Source: Colocasia esculenta
Taxonomy: Eukaryota; Streptophyta; Magnoliopsida; Alismatales; Araceae
DNA length: 64,000 bases
Assembly (NCBI GenBank): GCA_014218235.1
Contig: CM024759.1
Location: 76,777,079 to 76,841,078, forward strand
Reading direction: 5' to 3'
Shown: piece by piece, positions 36,583 to 46,522 of the stretch
How the letters are laid out: each line of letters starts with the position of its first letter
Numbering within the stretch: position 1 is the first letter of the stretch
Notes under the pieces: generated by a model
Seen by the model: the letters and a program-made list of their open reading frames with translations, nothing else
What the model was told of the DNA's origin: nothing
Database searches by the model: none
Made by a program: the position numbers and the translations under genes

Positions 36583-36896
36583 CGGCACGACGGGGGGCTT
36601 CCGGGGCCGCCGTCGACGTCCTCTCACCCGGTTGCCGACGCCGGATGGACTTCTTGCGCCGCCGACCGCCGTCGTCGCCGCTTGGCTCGCTCCACGCTCC
36701 CTTCCATCGCCGAGCTTAGAGGTGAAGAAAGGGAGAGGAGAGGTGAAGGCCGAAGGAGAAAGAGATCACCGGACGGAAAAGGGGAAGGCCGAAAGGGAAA
36801 GGAAATCGCCGGATAGAAAAGGAAAGGAAGTTCGAAAGAAGGAAGAGGAGAGAAAGGCGCCCGGCCCGAATTCAAATTGCCTCGGGATCCTGTGAA

Positions 36897-37020
36897 CGCG
36901 ACATAGCCATGTCGCCTTCTAAATGAGGTAGCGACATGTACCCTGTCGCCTTTACTTTAGTGGTGGCGACAGAAGTCCTGTCGCCTTCTTGATAGCGACA
37001 CGCCATATGTCGCCTTCTCA
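36897..37020. repeat. Four regularly spaced GCGAC/GTCGC hairpin modules
   Basis: GCGAC starts recur at steps of about 33, 35 and 29 bp. Each is followed 8-9 bases later by GTCGCC and usually TTC. This is the most regular cluster in the window. Confidence 0.8.
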
Positions 37021-37204
37021 AACATGCACAAAACTTCTGAAAAAGCTCAATGTTCATTGCAATAATTCCATGCACATCAAATAAAAGCATGAAAATCAAA
37101 ATCACATGTCTCCTATTACATCAAGCCCCAAGTCCCATCAAAACATCAAAAGTGCAATCAAGTCTATCTCTCTAGCTCACGGTCCCCTCAGTGGCCGAAT
37201 CTTC

Positions 37205-38340
37205 TCATGCTCCAAGAGGTACGCCTGGTACGTTCCCGGTCCTCGTCAAGTCTCGGCGGGAGTGCATGGGTAGCGCACGCCCTCCACAAGGCCAGCGCGC
37301 TCCGCACGGCCTGCTCGTCCTCCGGGGTTCCCCAAGCGTCGCTTCTTCACGGGAGGCAAGTGTGATGGCGGAAGCACTCTCGTCCTCCTCGGCTTCCCGA
37401 TCTGTAGGTAGCACCGCTGCGGGTTGTAGAGCACGGTCTCGTATTTCCCTATCAATTGCAAGTCCAAGCCGCGTCCGAGTGGTAGCCGGATCTCCGCTCC
37501 GCGAAGTGCCGCTACGCCCAAGCAAAGTGTTCCACTGGTAGGGTACTGAAGTAGAGCGCCATGCACTCCTTGTCTTCTTGTCCGCCGTCCTGCATAAACC
37601 TTGTCGGAGAATTGGCCGCGCCGCCAATAAAGTTCAAAGGATGGCACCCGAAGATCCGACTGTCGGTGGTGGGGTTGTCTACCGGTTTGAATTTAATCCT
37701 CACACCCAACCAACACTCTAGAAGAATCATAGAGCCAAAAGGAAACCCCCCGTGGAAGCCGAGGTAAGGCCCGAGTAAGGTACGCCAAGACGGCGTGAGA
37801 GAGTGAAAGTCCCCGCCATACCCCACTAATCACTAAGGCTAGCATAGTCTATGAGGTGATCCCCGGACGGGAAGAGCACCACCCCGCATAAGCATATGGC
37901 CACGGCCTTGGCTATCTCACGGTGGTCTACGCTCTTGTCCTTACACTTGGATATGACCCACTTAGACAAAGGCACTAGATGTATGAATTGTGGGCTAACC
38001 ATGGTGTGAACATCCCCCGGATCGGTCATGAACTCTCCAAGGATAAGTTTCGGGTTAATGGGCTCAACCGTGTAGCTTATGTTTTGCTCGTCCCCGGGTT
38101 TGGTCTTGGGAAGAGCAAGGAAGGCCTCGACCTCCTCTAAAAGGACGGTCGCCTCAAATTTGGGGAAAATGAATGTATGGGTTTGTGGGTGCCACAATTC
38201 TATCAAGGCCGTGATACTATGCCAATCAAAGGAATTTTGTGGTAATTGTGAGCCGCTATCAAAACCCACCCAAACCCCACTCTCTTAAGAACCTAATGAC
38301 ATACATGGGTAGAGATTTGATCATCGGGGCAATCCAAGTG
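37205..38340 (-). pseudogene. Antisense DUF7745/PMD-like retroelement gene
   Basis: The minus strand encodes WIAPMIKSLPMYVIRFLRE (38340-38285). After a frame change it continues FDWHSITALIELWHPQTHTF, then VLLEEVEAFLALPKTKPGD and EIAKAVAICLCGVVLFPSGD (to 37826). A further piece (37826-37512) has GGDFHSLTPSWRTLLGP, then GSMILLECWLGVRIKFKPVD. The last piece (to 37246) has LIGKYETVLYNPQRCYLQIG. The L-x-x-F/W-x-P-x-x-H-T-F, L-E-E-x-x-x-x-L-x-L-P and G-x-V-L-F-P-S-x-D pattern is what I associate with DUF7745, a relative of the plant mobile domain found in retroelements. It is antisense to the Tat pol and tandem with the PMD gene. Frameshifts near 38270 and 37830 suggest it is non-functional. Confidence 0.6.
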
Positions 38341-38482
38341 AGCTTAGAGTAGCGGCGAGAGCCGGGGAAGAGCTAGGGAAGAAAAGAAAAGAGAGAAAAG
38401 AGGAAGAACAAGAACACAAATTAATGAAGAAATTCGGAGCATAAAATCATGAAAATTGAAAACACCAACCAACTCACCTCTC

Positions 38483-38620
38483 TCACTCCTCGCTCCGGCT
38501 CAAGTGGTTGGGAACGTCCGTAATCCTCATGAGAGCTTCAAAGGTCGCCCGAGCACGCTTCGGACCTTCGTAGACCGCCTCCCCACCCATGGGATCAAGA
38601 GGAGCTCTCTTCATGGCCAT
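38483..38620 (-). CDS. Short basic ORF, possible first exon of the antisense gene
   Basis: A 45-codon minus-strand frame begins at 38620 (MAMKRAPLDPMGGEAVYEG) and includes a basic GPKRARA stretch like a nuclear localisation signal. It stays open to TGA at 38483-38485. A GTGAGT donor lies just after the stop. It sits about 70 bp downstream of a minus-strand TATA box and 140 bp upstream of the DUF7745-like coding sequence. It may be an upstream ORF or an N-terminal exon with a frame error. Confidence 0.4.
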   Translation of the reverse strand: MAMKRAPLDPMGGEAVYEGPKRARATFEALMRITDVPNHLSRSEE

Positions 38621-38688
38621 GGTAGCTTGCAAAGCTTGAAGAAAAGAAGAGAGAGATGAGAGCTCCGAATTTGGCCTCTCACTCCCCT

Positions 38689-38696
38689 TATTTATA
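38689..38696 (-). promoter_or_regulatory. TATA box for the antisense DUF7745-like gene
   Basis: TATAAATA on the minus strand lies 69 bp before the ATG at 38620. It implies that this antisense gene has its own promoter. Confidence 0.5.
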
Positions 38697-38850
38697 AAGC
38701 TATAATACTCCTAATCCTGCTAGGAAAGGGTAGGAGAACCCATTGAGAATAGGAGTTTGAGTAGGGAAACTAGAGTCCAAGTGGGAGTCAAAACCAAGTC
38801 CTATGCTGAAAGCTTTTGAGCTCGGGCTGAGAAACCTGTGAAAGCGACAT

Positions 38851-38935
38851 ATCGACCCGTCGCCTTCATGATGGCGACAAGTCCCCGGTCGCCTTCTTCA
38901 GTCAAGCGTCGCGACAACCACTATGTCGCCTTCTG
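38851..38935. repeat. GCGAC/GTCGC hairpin modules
   Basis: Three modules follow one another: GCGACATATCGACCCGTCGC, then GCGACAAGTCCCCGGTCGC, then GCGACAACCACTATGTCGC. Confidence 0.8.
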
Positions 38936-38939
38936 ATCA

Positions 38940-40140
38940 ATCTGTGCTGTCTTGCTTATTCCTCTGTGACTGTTCAGGATATTTGCACATATGCTTTGAT
39001 GTCATTGTTTGGTGCATTGTATCATGTCTATCTTTATTGCTTTGATTATTGAAAATCCATAAAAATCAAAAATGCAGGAAAATCCATAAAAATCCAGAGA
39101 ATTCAAAAATCAAAGAGACGCCGTTCAGGTAAGTATCTCTAACCCTAATCCCTCCGCATTACTATATGATATCTACAATATTATATCAGCTCAAGGACCG
39201 CTGGTTCCCAGTGTGTTCCAGGATCTGAGTTCCCTTCATCAAAAACAAGGATGATCTAAGTGCACGCTGCTAATCGCTGGATAGGCCGTTGGGTGATATG
39301 ACTTGGGGACGATGGATTCTATCGCACGTCGGGGATGCGAAGTGTCTTGACCCTTGCTTATATCGTCTAGCAATATTATCCTTGATATCTGTTATTTTTC
39401 TCTCTCTTTCTTTGCATTCGCTTTTATGATTTCCTTTTCTTAGCCCATATGCATCATGTAGGAATTTTGAGCTTCACGAATCATGATTTGTCAAAGTCAG
39501 CTTCTCAATGATGTCCCAACCCAAATCCTCATTTCCAGACAAGATTCCACTCCAAATTTGAAAGCCTTCCTCGAGCTTGTGCTCGGTCCAGTCTGCCAGT
39601 ATGGTTCCTATGAAGGATTCCTATTCTCTCTACGAGTTGACTCAGGATTAATTGCTTCAATACAATGTTCCAGTCTTTCTGTTTCCTATTCTTCTCTTAT
39701 AAGGTCATCATCGTGGAACCAGTCAAGATATATATGATGTCCCAAGGGTTTTGACTAGATGTTAAAAGGAGCATAATTGACTGGAATGGCGTAATTCTAT
39801 CTCCAAAAGTCTTTGGTCTATTTGGGTGCTGGAGAAAGCCTCTTTAGTTTTATACCTCTCCTCTTCCCATTTGACTGGTTCAAGGATGTGGTTTGTGGAT
39901 GCATACGAGACATCCATCTGATCAGATCCCTCTTAGACCAGGCTAGATATATTGTTATGATTTGGGTCCTGGTCATGGATGTTGGACAGTAGTGGGAGCT
40001 AAGTAGCTCGTGGAAATTCATGGTATTAGGTACTTGTCTTGCTCCCATTTATAAGGGGTTAACCAATAATTAACCATATGAGTTTGCTAGCTTGGACCCA
40101 AAGGCATAGAACGTTGATCATGTGTTAGTCGGAGTAAGCT
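38940..40140. other. Unassigned sequence, probably retroelement-derived
   Basis: No gene is supported. About 39050-39120 contains near-identical AAAATCCATAAAAATC repeats. The ORF at 39483-39737 has no recognisable domain. The expected 3' LTR of the Tat element, similar to 22.3-23.5 kb, was not found by eye. Confidence 0.4.
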
Positions 40141-40156
40141 AGATATTAAGTAAGTA

Positions 40157-40418
40157 GAGGACCCCGGTTGGGTCAATCGGTTAGAACTCTTGCTTAAAAG
40201 CAAGAGGTCCCGAGTTCGATTCTTGGGGGGGATTTACCTGATTTACATGCAATCCTCGAGGTGTGTAAATCCGGGATTTTTCTGGTCAAGTGGGGTAAGG
40301 GCAATACGGGTATACGGAAAGTAGGAGCTGCCAAATCCTGACCTTGGAGTTCACGAACACCAATCCTTGAGTCCACAAAGCCACACGGGGCGGGATTTCC
40401 TCGTTATCAAAAAAAAAA
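40157..40418 (+). mobile_element. tRNA-derived SINE, copy 1 (full length)
   Basis: A 262-bp element is flanked by a perfect 16-bp duplication AGATATTAAGTAAGTA (40141-40156 and 40419-40434). The 5' part is tRNA-like: an A-box region around GTTGGGTCAATCGG (40168-40180), a CTTGC/GCAAG stem, and B box GAGTTCGATTC (40212-40222). The 3' end is CCTCGTTATC followed by an A run. Transcription by RNA polymerase III and mobilisation by a LINE are inferred from the family. Confidence 0.92.
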
Positions 40419-40434
40419 AGATATTAAGTAAGTA

Positions 40435-40834
40435 ATTGCTATATATGTCAGGCGATCGAGAGAAATTACATGCGTTTTGTGGGAGGTTAAAAATGGCCAA
40501 AACAGCATTTTGCAAATCACGACTTCAAGTTTTATTTTTCTTCTATTTTTTGTCATCATGTAAACAATTATTTATTCAAAGGAACCATGGATTTTAACCA
40601 TTGCTTTTGAGAACAAAGGTCACAAATGTCTAACTATATATCGCTTTCATGTACCCAATTCATCGTGACAAAGTTGGAACATTTTGGTGTGCTTCCGTCC
40701 TTTGACGCTAAGCCATCATATGTTAATTAGGTGAATGCATGTGTCATTATCCTTATGACTTGTGTGGAGGAGATTTGCAATGAATCTTTTGTCCTTGTCC
40801 TGTGCACGGAGTTCTTTGAATCCTACAAAAATAT
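40435..40834. other. AT-rich spacer between SINE and MITE
   Basis: Nothing recognisable. Confidence 0.5.
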
Positions 40835-41016
40835 GAAAAAAATTTAGTGTATTTTTTTATTGTATTTAAGTGTAATATGACTAGGTACTAAATTTATGTG
40901 GCACCCCTCACATGGGGAGTGATAAAATAGCAACCTAATTATTAGGTGCCACATGAACTTAGTGCCTAATCATATTGTACTTAAAGTACAATAAGAAAAT
41001 GTACTAAATCTTTCTC
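40835..41016. mobile_element. Mutator-type MITE, 182 bp
   Basis: Imperfect inverted arms of about 70 bp pair across the element; compare AATATGACTAGGTACTAAAT with the reverse complement of GCCTAATCATATT near the other end. A 9-bp duplication CAAAAATAT flanks it (40826-40834 and 41017-41025). A 9-bp TSD with long inverted repeats indicates the Mutator superfamily. Confidence 0.8.
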
Positions 41017-41520
41017 CAAAAATATATAAGACACGTACGTGTAAGCCCCTTGAACATTTTTTCTTTGCTGGATAAACCGTGTAATATTACTTTTGTTTTT
41101 TGGGTGGCTGGCTAGCTAGCTAGCTAAGACTACCCATTGGCATGACAGTCGATAAACCTGAGAAATATTGGAGGGTGATCAGATAGAGAAGAATGACAAT
41201 GGGAAGCAGTCAAGCGTTCACTTTTTATCGTAAAAGAGGGCTCGATCCCTTTCCACGCGGGGTAGGTTAATTAATTTGCATAAGTGCAAAATTAATTTCC
41301 TTAACAAAGAGATTTTCTCCATCATCTTAAAACTCGGATCTCCTCACGATCGAGTACGTACCTTTAATATTAGAAGGAGTCAGTAAATTCAAAGGCCCAA
41401 CTAATTATAGATCTCATTTTACACATTACTGATGATGACGCCTGAAGACATCAGCAAGAGCCATATTTATTAATCGGAGAGCAATCACATCAACAGATCC
41501 TTATCCCATGCATGAAATAT

Positions 41521-41734
41521 CTGATTTACATGCAATCGATTCCTGGGGGGGATTTACCTGATTTACATGCAATCCTCGAGGTGTGTAAATCCGGGGTTTT
41601 TTTGGTCAAGTGGGTAAGGACAATACAGGTATACGGAAGTAGGAGCTGCCAAGTCCTGACCTTGGAGTTCACGAACACCAATCCTTGAGTCCGCAAAGCC
41701 ACACGGGACGGGATTTCCTCGTTATCAAAAAAAA
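41521..41734 (+). mobile_element. SINE copy 2, 5'-truncated and chimeric
   Basis: This is the same SINE family as 40157-40418. It has a perfect 26-bp duplication (41495-41520 and 41735-41760, starting AGATCCTTATCCCATG). The tRNA-like A box is missing. The 5' end begins CTGATTTACATGCAATC, copied from an internal SINE position, then jumps to GATTCCTGGGGGGG next to the B box and runs to the A tail. Confidence 0.92.
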
Positions 41735-41760
41735 AGATCCTTATCCCATGCATGAAATAT

Positions 41761-42860
41761 ATGGCTTATAGACCAGTACAAGCTAAATCAACGGGGCCAC
41801 ATTATGCACATGCATGATCAAGAGAGAATCCATATATATACTCTTCTTCTGAAAAGGCAACGTGTGGGAGACCACCCTGCGCAAATAGGCGTCTAAGCAT
41901 ATATTTTCTTGTGTGGAACATAATTTACTCATAGGTTCTGGAGTATGTTAATTATATTTATATTATAATAATAAAATTTAATCTTGGAGCTGTCACGTGG
42001 CAACATCAGAACACTCTAATTTTCGCCTATTTTTTTCATATAAAAATAAAAATACGGACGCCTAAACATTCTCCTAAAAATTCAAAACTTAAAACAACTT
42101 TTAAACATTACATATGCTACCTTCCACGGCAAAGCAATTGAGGGAAGGTGAATTATTCACCTTCTTAAATTAGTACCATGATACTTATATTCCAGCATAT
42201 CTATAAATGACATGTATTTAAGAAAAAATGAGGTAAATAATTTCTTTCTCTGAATTGCCGCCTAAACCAGTGAAGAAATCTTGCTACATCGGGCAAGATA
42301 ATTGCAACATGGCAAGTCTCAAACAATGTCAAAATATGGTAGTACGTATTTTTTTTAAAAAACTCAATTTTAGGCCACATATTAACAATCACATTCTTTG
42401 GCAATTATGTACATTATGTTCCTAGGCAAGTCTCATAAACGGCAAGACATGGAAGGTAAAAAATTTTGTTTAAAAAATTCCTCTCTTTTAACTCACCTCC
42501 TAAGAATCGACTGTATATCTTCATGTGTCTTTCTCCTCAACCTCCAGTTTACCAACTGCACCGTCACCTCTTCAGAGCTTTACGTTCATAAATTTGGTGT
42601 TCTACTGGCGTGATCTCACGAGGTATTATACGTGCAGTTCATCGACTTTTATTATGTGTTCATAGAACCTTCACCTTGACCAGCGAGTTCTTGCACACTG
42701 CAGCGTCGCGCAGCAGCAACATGTTCAAGATTCAGGTGTACCTTCACAGCCGAGGTCCACTAGCAGGCCCTTTCGGACCAACCTCTGGCCGAGGAGTACA
42801 CAAGCAGCAGCAGGAAAGCCTTCACCCTTGTTTCGGTAAATTATTCTCTGGATCTTCTTA
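41761..42860. other. AT-rich intergenic sequence
   Basis: No gene is supported. Short open frames at 42398-42613 and 42610-42969 show no conserved domain before the acyl-activating-enzyme fragment begins near 42870. Confidence 0.5.
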
Positions 42861-42863
42861 TCC

Positions 42864-43012
42864 ATGGCGGCCCGCCCCTCGGAGCGTCGCTCCCTCCCCG
42901 GTTCCGTTGGCGTGCTCACAGATGGCGCCCCACCCCCCACCGTGCTCCTCGAGCAAGTGGAGTCCCTAGGCTTCCAGGTCACCCACGCCTATGGCTTCAC
43001 CGAGGCCACGGG
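42864..43012 (+). pseudogene. Acyl-activating enzyme (AMP-binding) fragment, 5' part
   Basis: Acyl-activating enzymes make acyl-CoA from carboxylic acids and ATP. The frame reads VLTDGAPPPTVLLEQVESLG, then FQVTHAYGFTEATG, the central block of the plant AAE group (peroxisomal/cytosolic, related to butyrate-CoA ligases). It is cut at 43012 by a solo LTR and resumes at 45377 after one copy of the duplicated ACGGG. The N-terminal half of the enzyme is not present. Confidence 0.85.
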
Positions 43013-45376
43013 TGTAACGACCTCGAGAACCCGACCCTTGGCCCATGCCGAGGACCCGATTTTCGTGGTCGCCGCCCACGGATCCGGAGACCCGGAAGGG
43101 CTATAATATAAATCTAACAGGATATGTAACGGAAGTAAACATCAACTTCTAAACTAGAAGCGCACACGCGGAAACAGAAAGAAGAGCGAGACCGCTGCGT
43201 GCCACTCTAAGTACAGTCCCAACACACTCACACTAGTACAAGTGACAAATGGAAATAACAAATCCCTTAGGGGCATACCCCGAGGGTGACGTACAACAGA
43301 GAAGGGGGACCACTGCTAGCTACGGGAACCTCCACTACCGCCCCGTCTCGTCCGCCCGGCACGCACCCTGCCACTGCTGAGAAGTCTCACCTGGGAAAGA
43401 AAGGGATGAGCTTTACAACAGAAGCTCAGTAGGGACTACCAATCTCCTACTGGCTCTAACAGGTAGAAGAATATATATAAACAACTAAAGAACAACAATT
43501 ATATCTTCTACCTACCAAAGAACGTGCGGAAGCAAAGCTACTAACTAGCAACGGTACGGAAGGTACAACACGGTCGGAAACTCCGTACGACTGCTCGTCA
43601 TGACCACCACATGGCTAGCAAACACAGACAGGGGGAAACCCCGCCTAGACAAGGAACACTAGCTACGGAAAGCACTACCACTAGTCAACCGGTCAGGTGC
43701 GTCCACCGACGTCTTATCCTCGACCCAGGTCCTAACCCCCACGTCTCGTGAGAGTGAGGTAGGACACCAAGTACACAACAGTAACCGCCATAGTCTGGCC
43801 GGACTACGGTCCCATGCCTGGCCTCTCCAAGTGGTTCCGGGGCCACAAGGAGCGAGACAATGAGAAAAGGACTAGCTGGACTACGCCGAGAAGAACTCCC
43901 AAACCGACCTCGGCGTCCCAGTCCAACCACGAGAGCTCTGCAAACGACTCAACGCTGCTATCCTAACCACCGTTTTCCCCTCCACTCTAGAGTCCGCCTA
44001 CTCGGCTGCCAACTCGAGCACGGTCGTAGCCTGGAGGACTCCCTCAACAGGCTCCCGAGGACGGGGATCCCAGGCAACAGTAACAACCTCTCTACGGGAC
44101 AAGCCCTCAAGTGCCAAGCACCGGACGACGACTAGTGTAGGACCGTACTAGGAAACTAGCACAGGTGCCACAGGTACAGTGAAAGCAGAAACGACAAAGA
44201 CTCCACAACCACGGTACTTCGCAAGACCATAACCTGTCTCTCGACTATAGCCGCGGTGCATCGGGCTGTCGCGACCTTGTCGCGACGCCCTTTCCTACCG
44301 CGACCATGTCGTGATGGCCCGAGCCGACGCGACCATGGTCGTGACACCCAAGAGTGTCACGATCATGTCGTGACCGGCCAGGCCGTCGCGACAAGATCGC
44401 GACCTCTATAGTGGTCGCGTCTTCTACCGAGGGGGTTTCCGGAGCAGCCCTCTCGAAGACCACCACAAAAACACGATATAAACATGCCACAAGGGGAGGG
44501 GAGCATGCTCAACATGTATTGACAGCTCTAACTCCTTCAAGCACCCTTAAAACCCCACAAACATGGACTAACGAGAATCTACGCTTGATGGAAACCTCAC
44601 TCAAATACGAGCATGATCCTCACACTCCCACAACCCCAAACCACGAGGAAACAACGTATCTGGGGGAGGGGAGTATGCTTAGGGCGAGAGGATCAAGGGT
44701 CCCTACCTCCACGTGCAGAGCCAACCCGTTGGAGCCTTCACGTTGGAATGACCACCTCCTCCTCGCTCCGAGCAACATGAGCACGTCCCCTGCACGAACG
44801 AGACAACACCTCCTCAGCACGAGCACCACGAGCACGAAGAACCGGCGGAAACCGCAAGGGAGCTCGAGAGGGGGAGAAGACTAGGGGAGAGGGGGAAGAG
44901 AGAGGGCGAGAGGGGGAGAATGGGGCTCGCCTTCGGTTTTAAACCGAAGGCCCCCAAAACGCGACGGGGAGATCCGGCGTGACAACGACCATGTCGTGGC
45001 GCTCCCAGGCGTCGCGACCTTGTCGCGGCGGCCACCCCTGGCGTGACCCCAAAAAGGTGGTCAAACCTCGAAGACCGAAAAAGCAAACATGACGGCCTGA
45101 CAGGTCGCGTCAACGCTGTACGCACCTGCCACCCGACACGACTGCTCTGACAGACATGACAGCGGTCACGTCTGTTAGAAAAACAGTCGCGACGCCTCCA
45201 GGTGCTGGGACAAGGATGCGACGGCCACCCCCGTCGCGACAAGAACGCGACGGCCGGGTGCGGCGCGTCACCAAGACTATCGCAGCAAGCCACTCTGGCG
45301 CGACCATGTCGCGGCTAGGGCGCCCGTAGCGACCCTGAGGATGGGGCCAAAGGACCCAAGAAGGCCGGGTCTTACA
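43013..45376. mobile_element. Solo LTR of a Ty3/gypsy element (2364 bp)
   Basis: It begins TGTAACGACCTCGAGAACCC and ends GGCCGGGTCTTACA, giving TG...CA termini. A perfect 5-bp duplication ACGGG flanks it (43008-43012 and 45377-45381). No pol sequence lies inside, so it is a solo LTR left by recombination. The TGTAACG start resembles the split LTR at 10048. Two dense GCGAC/GTCGC blocks lie at 44265-44420 and 44958-45310. Confidence 0.92.
44265..45310. repeat. GCGAC/GTCGC hairpin modules in the solo LTR
   Basis: Two clusters (44265-44420 and 44958-45310) are built from units such as GCGACCTTGTCGCGAC, GCGACCATGGTCG and GTCGCGACAAGATCGCGAC. CpG density here is very high. Confidence 0.8.
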
Positions 45377-45930
45377 ACGGGGCTGGCCTTGGTCTGTGAG
45401 TGGAGGGACGAGTGGGACCTCCTGCCGGCGCCGGAGCGCACACAGCTGGCGGGGTGCTAGGGCATCAGCGTCCTGACGCTGGTAGAGGTGGACGTAAATG
45501 ACCCCAAGATGATGGCCAGTGTCTCCCGGGATGCCCAGTCCCAGAGGGAGATCATCCTCTGGGGCAGCAGCATCATGAAGGTCTACCTCAAGGATGAGGA
45601 GGCTACTCCAACGCCTTCCGCAACGGTTGGTTCTTCATCGGTGACATCGAGGTGATGCACCCGGATGGGTACATTCAGATCAAGGACCACTCCAAGGACA
45701 TCATCATCTCCGGGGGCGAGAACATCTTCAACATATAGATGGAATCCATCCTCTACAAGCACCCGGCGGTCCTAGAGGCCGTCGTGGTGGCGATGCCGCA
45801 CCCCAAGTGGGGGGAGACCCCCTGCGCCTTCGTCACCCTCAAGTAGGGCATCAACAAGAAGAGCATTGGGGAGAGGGACATCATCGCTCACGGCAGGAAG
45901 AACCTCTCCCATTTCTGCACCTTCTGCATC
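45377..45930 (+). pseudogene. Acyl-activating enzyme fragment, 3' part
   Basis: Continuation of the fragment at 42864. It reads GLALVCEWRDEWDLLPAPE, then ISVLTLVEVDVNDPKMMAS and EIILWGSSIMKVYLKDEEAT. After a frameshift near 45605 it continues NGWFFIGDIEVMHPDGYIQI, KDHSKDIIISGGENIF and LYKHPAVLEAVVVAMPHPKW. The AMP-binding motif GWFFIGD and the IISGGENI loop are readable. In-frame stops interrupt it near 45460, 45736 and 45844, so it was dead apart from the LTR insertion. Homology fades near IIAHGRKNLSHF (about 45930). Confidence 0.88.
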
Positions 45931-46440
45931 TTCTTCGAAACCGGCTACCTGGGGCTGCACCTTCTGCAGCTCCTCCCTGGTGTCACCCATTGCTGCGCTC
46001 CCATGCTGTAAGACCTCGCCTTTACCCACCACCGCCCGGATGCCCCTCAGGAGCTGCTCGACGCCCTCGCCCCCGTTCTCCCCTTCCACATGGATCTGTA
46101 GTTACCTTAGGCAGCACCAATTGGTGGTCCTCTCCAAGTCCACCCATTGCGGCACTCCCAGGTCACCAGCAGGCCTCACCGTCATCGCCCTCCATGCCTC
46201 GTTGTCGCCGTCTTCTCAGGAATGTTCTGCTCCTGCATCACCTACTTGCTCGCGATGCTAGTGTTTAACCAGTCCACCGTGACGGGGCCACCCTCTACTC
46301 CCAAACCACCTAAGGTTGGTAATGTGAAAAAAAAAAGAAGAAAAGAAGAGATAGAAAATGAAAGAAGGAATTTCCTTGTCCTTCATATTCATATTATAAA
46401 AGTCATAAATCACTCTGTTACATATTCATAAGGGGTGACA
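45931..46440. other. GC-rich unassigned segment
   Basis: Directly after the pseudogene is a GC-rich stretch, open on the minus strand from 46089 to 45772 (VEQLLRGIRAVVGKGEVLQH). I do not recognise it. It could be a second captured gene fragment in reverse orientation. Confidence 0.3.
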
Positions 46441-46460
46441 GATAGTCACACACTATTTAC

Positions 46461-46481
46461 AAAAAAAAAAAAAAAAAAAAA
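46461..46481. repeat. A-homopolymer (~21 bp)
   Basis: A pure A run is followed by AACAACAAAAACAAA. It lies just beyond the 3' end of the minus-strand ORF at 46523. Confidence 0.9.
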
Positions 46482-46522
46482 CAACAAAAACAAATCAGGA
46501 CAACAAGCCTAATACACAAAGG

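Noticed and set aside
22258..39480. A matching LTR pair for the Tat element
   Set aside because: No sequence between 32.6 and 39.5 kb resembled 22.3-23.5 kb by eye apart from the short GCGAC modules, so I did not call a 3' LTR.
40168..40225. A lysine-like tRNA gene
   Set aside because: The A- and B-box-like parts belong to a SINE: a long non-tRNA body, an A tail and a 16-bp TSD follow, and the cloverleaf is imperfect.
45772..46089. A minus-strand gene (VEQLLRGIRAVV...)
   Set aside because: It overlaps the acyl-activating-enzyme pseudogene at its 3' side and shows no domain, so a real gene is not supported.
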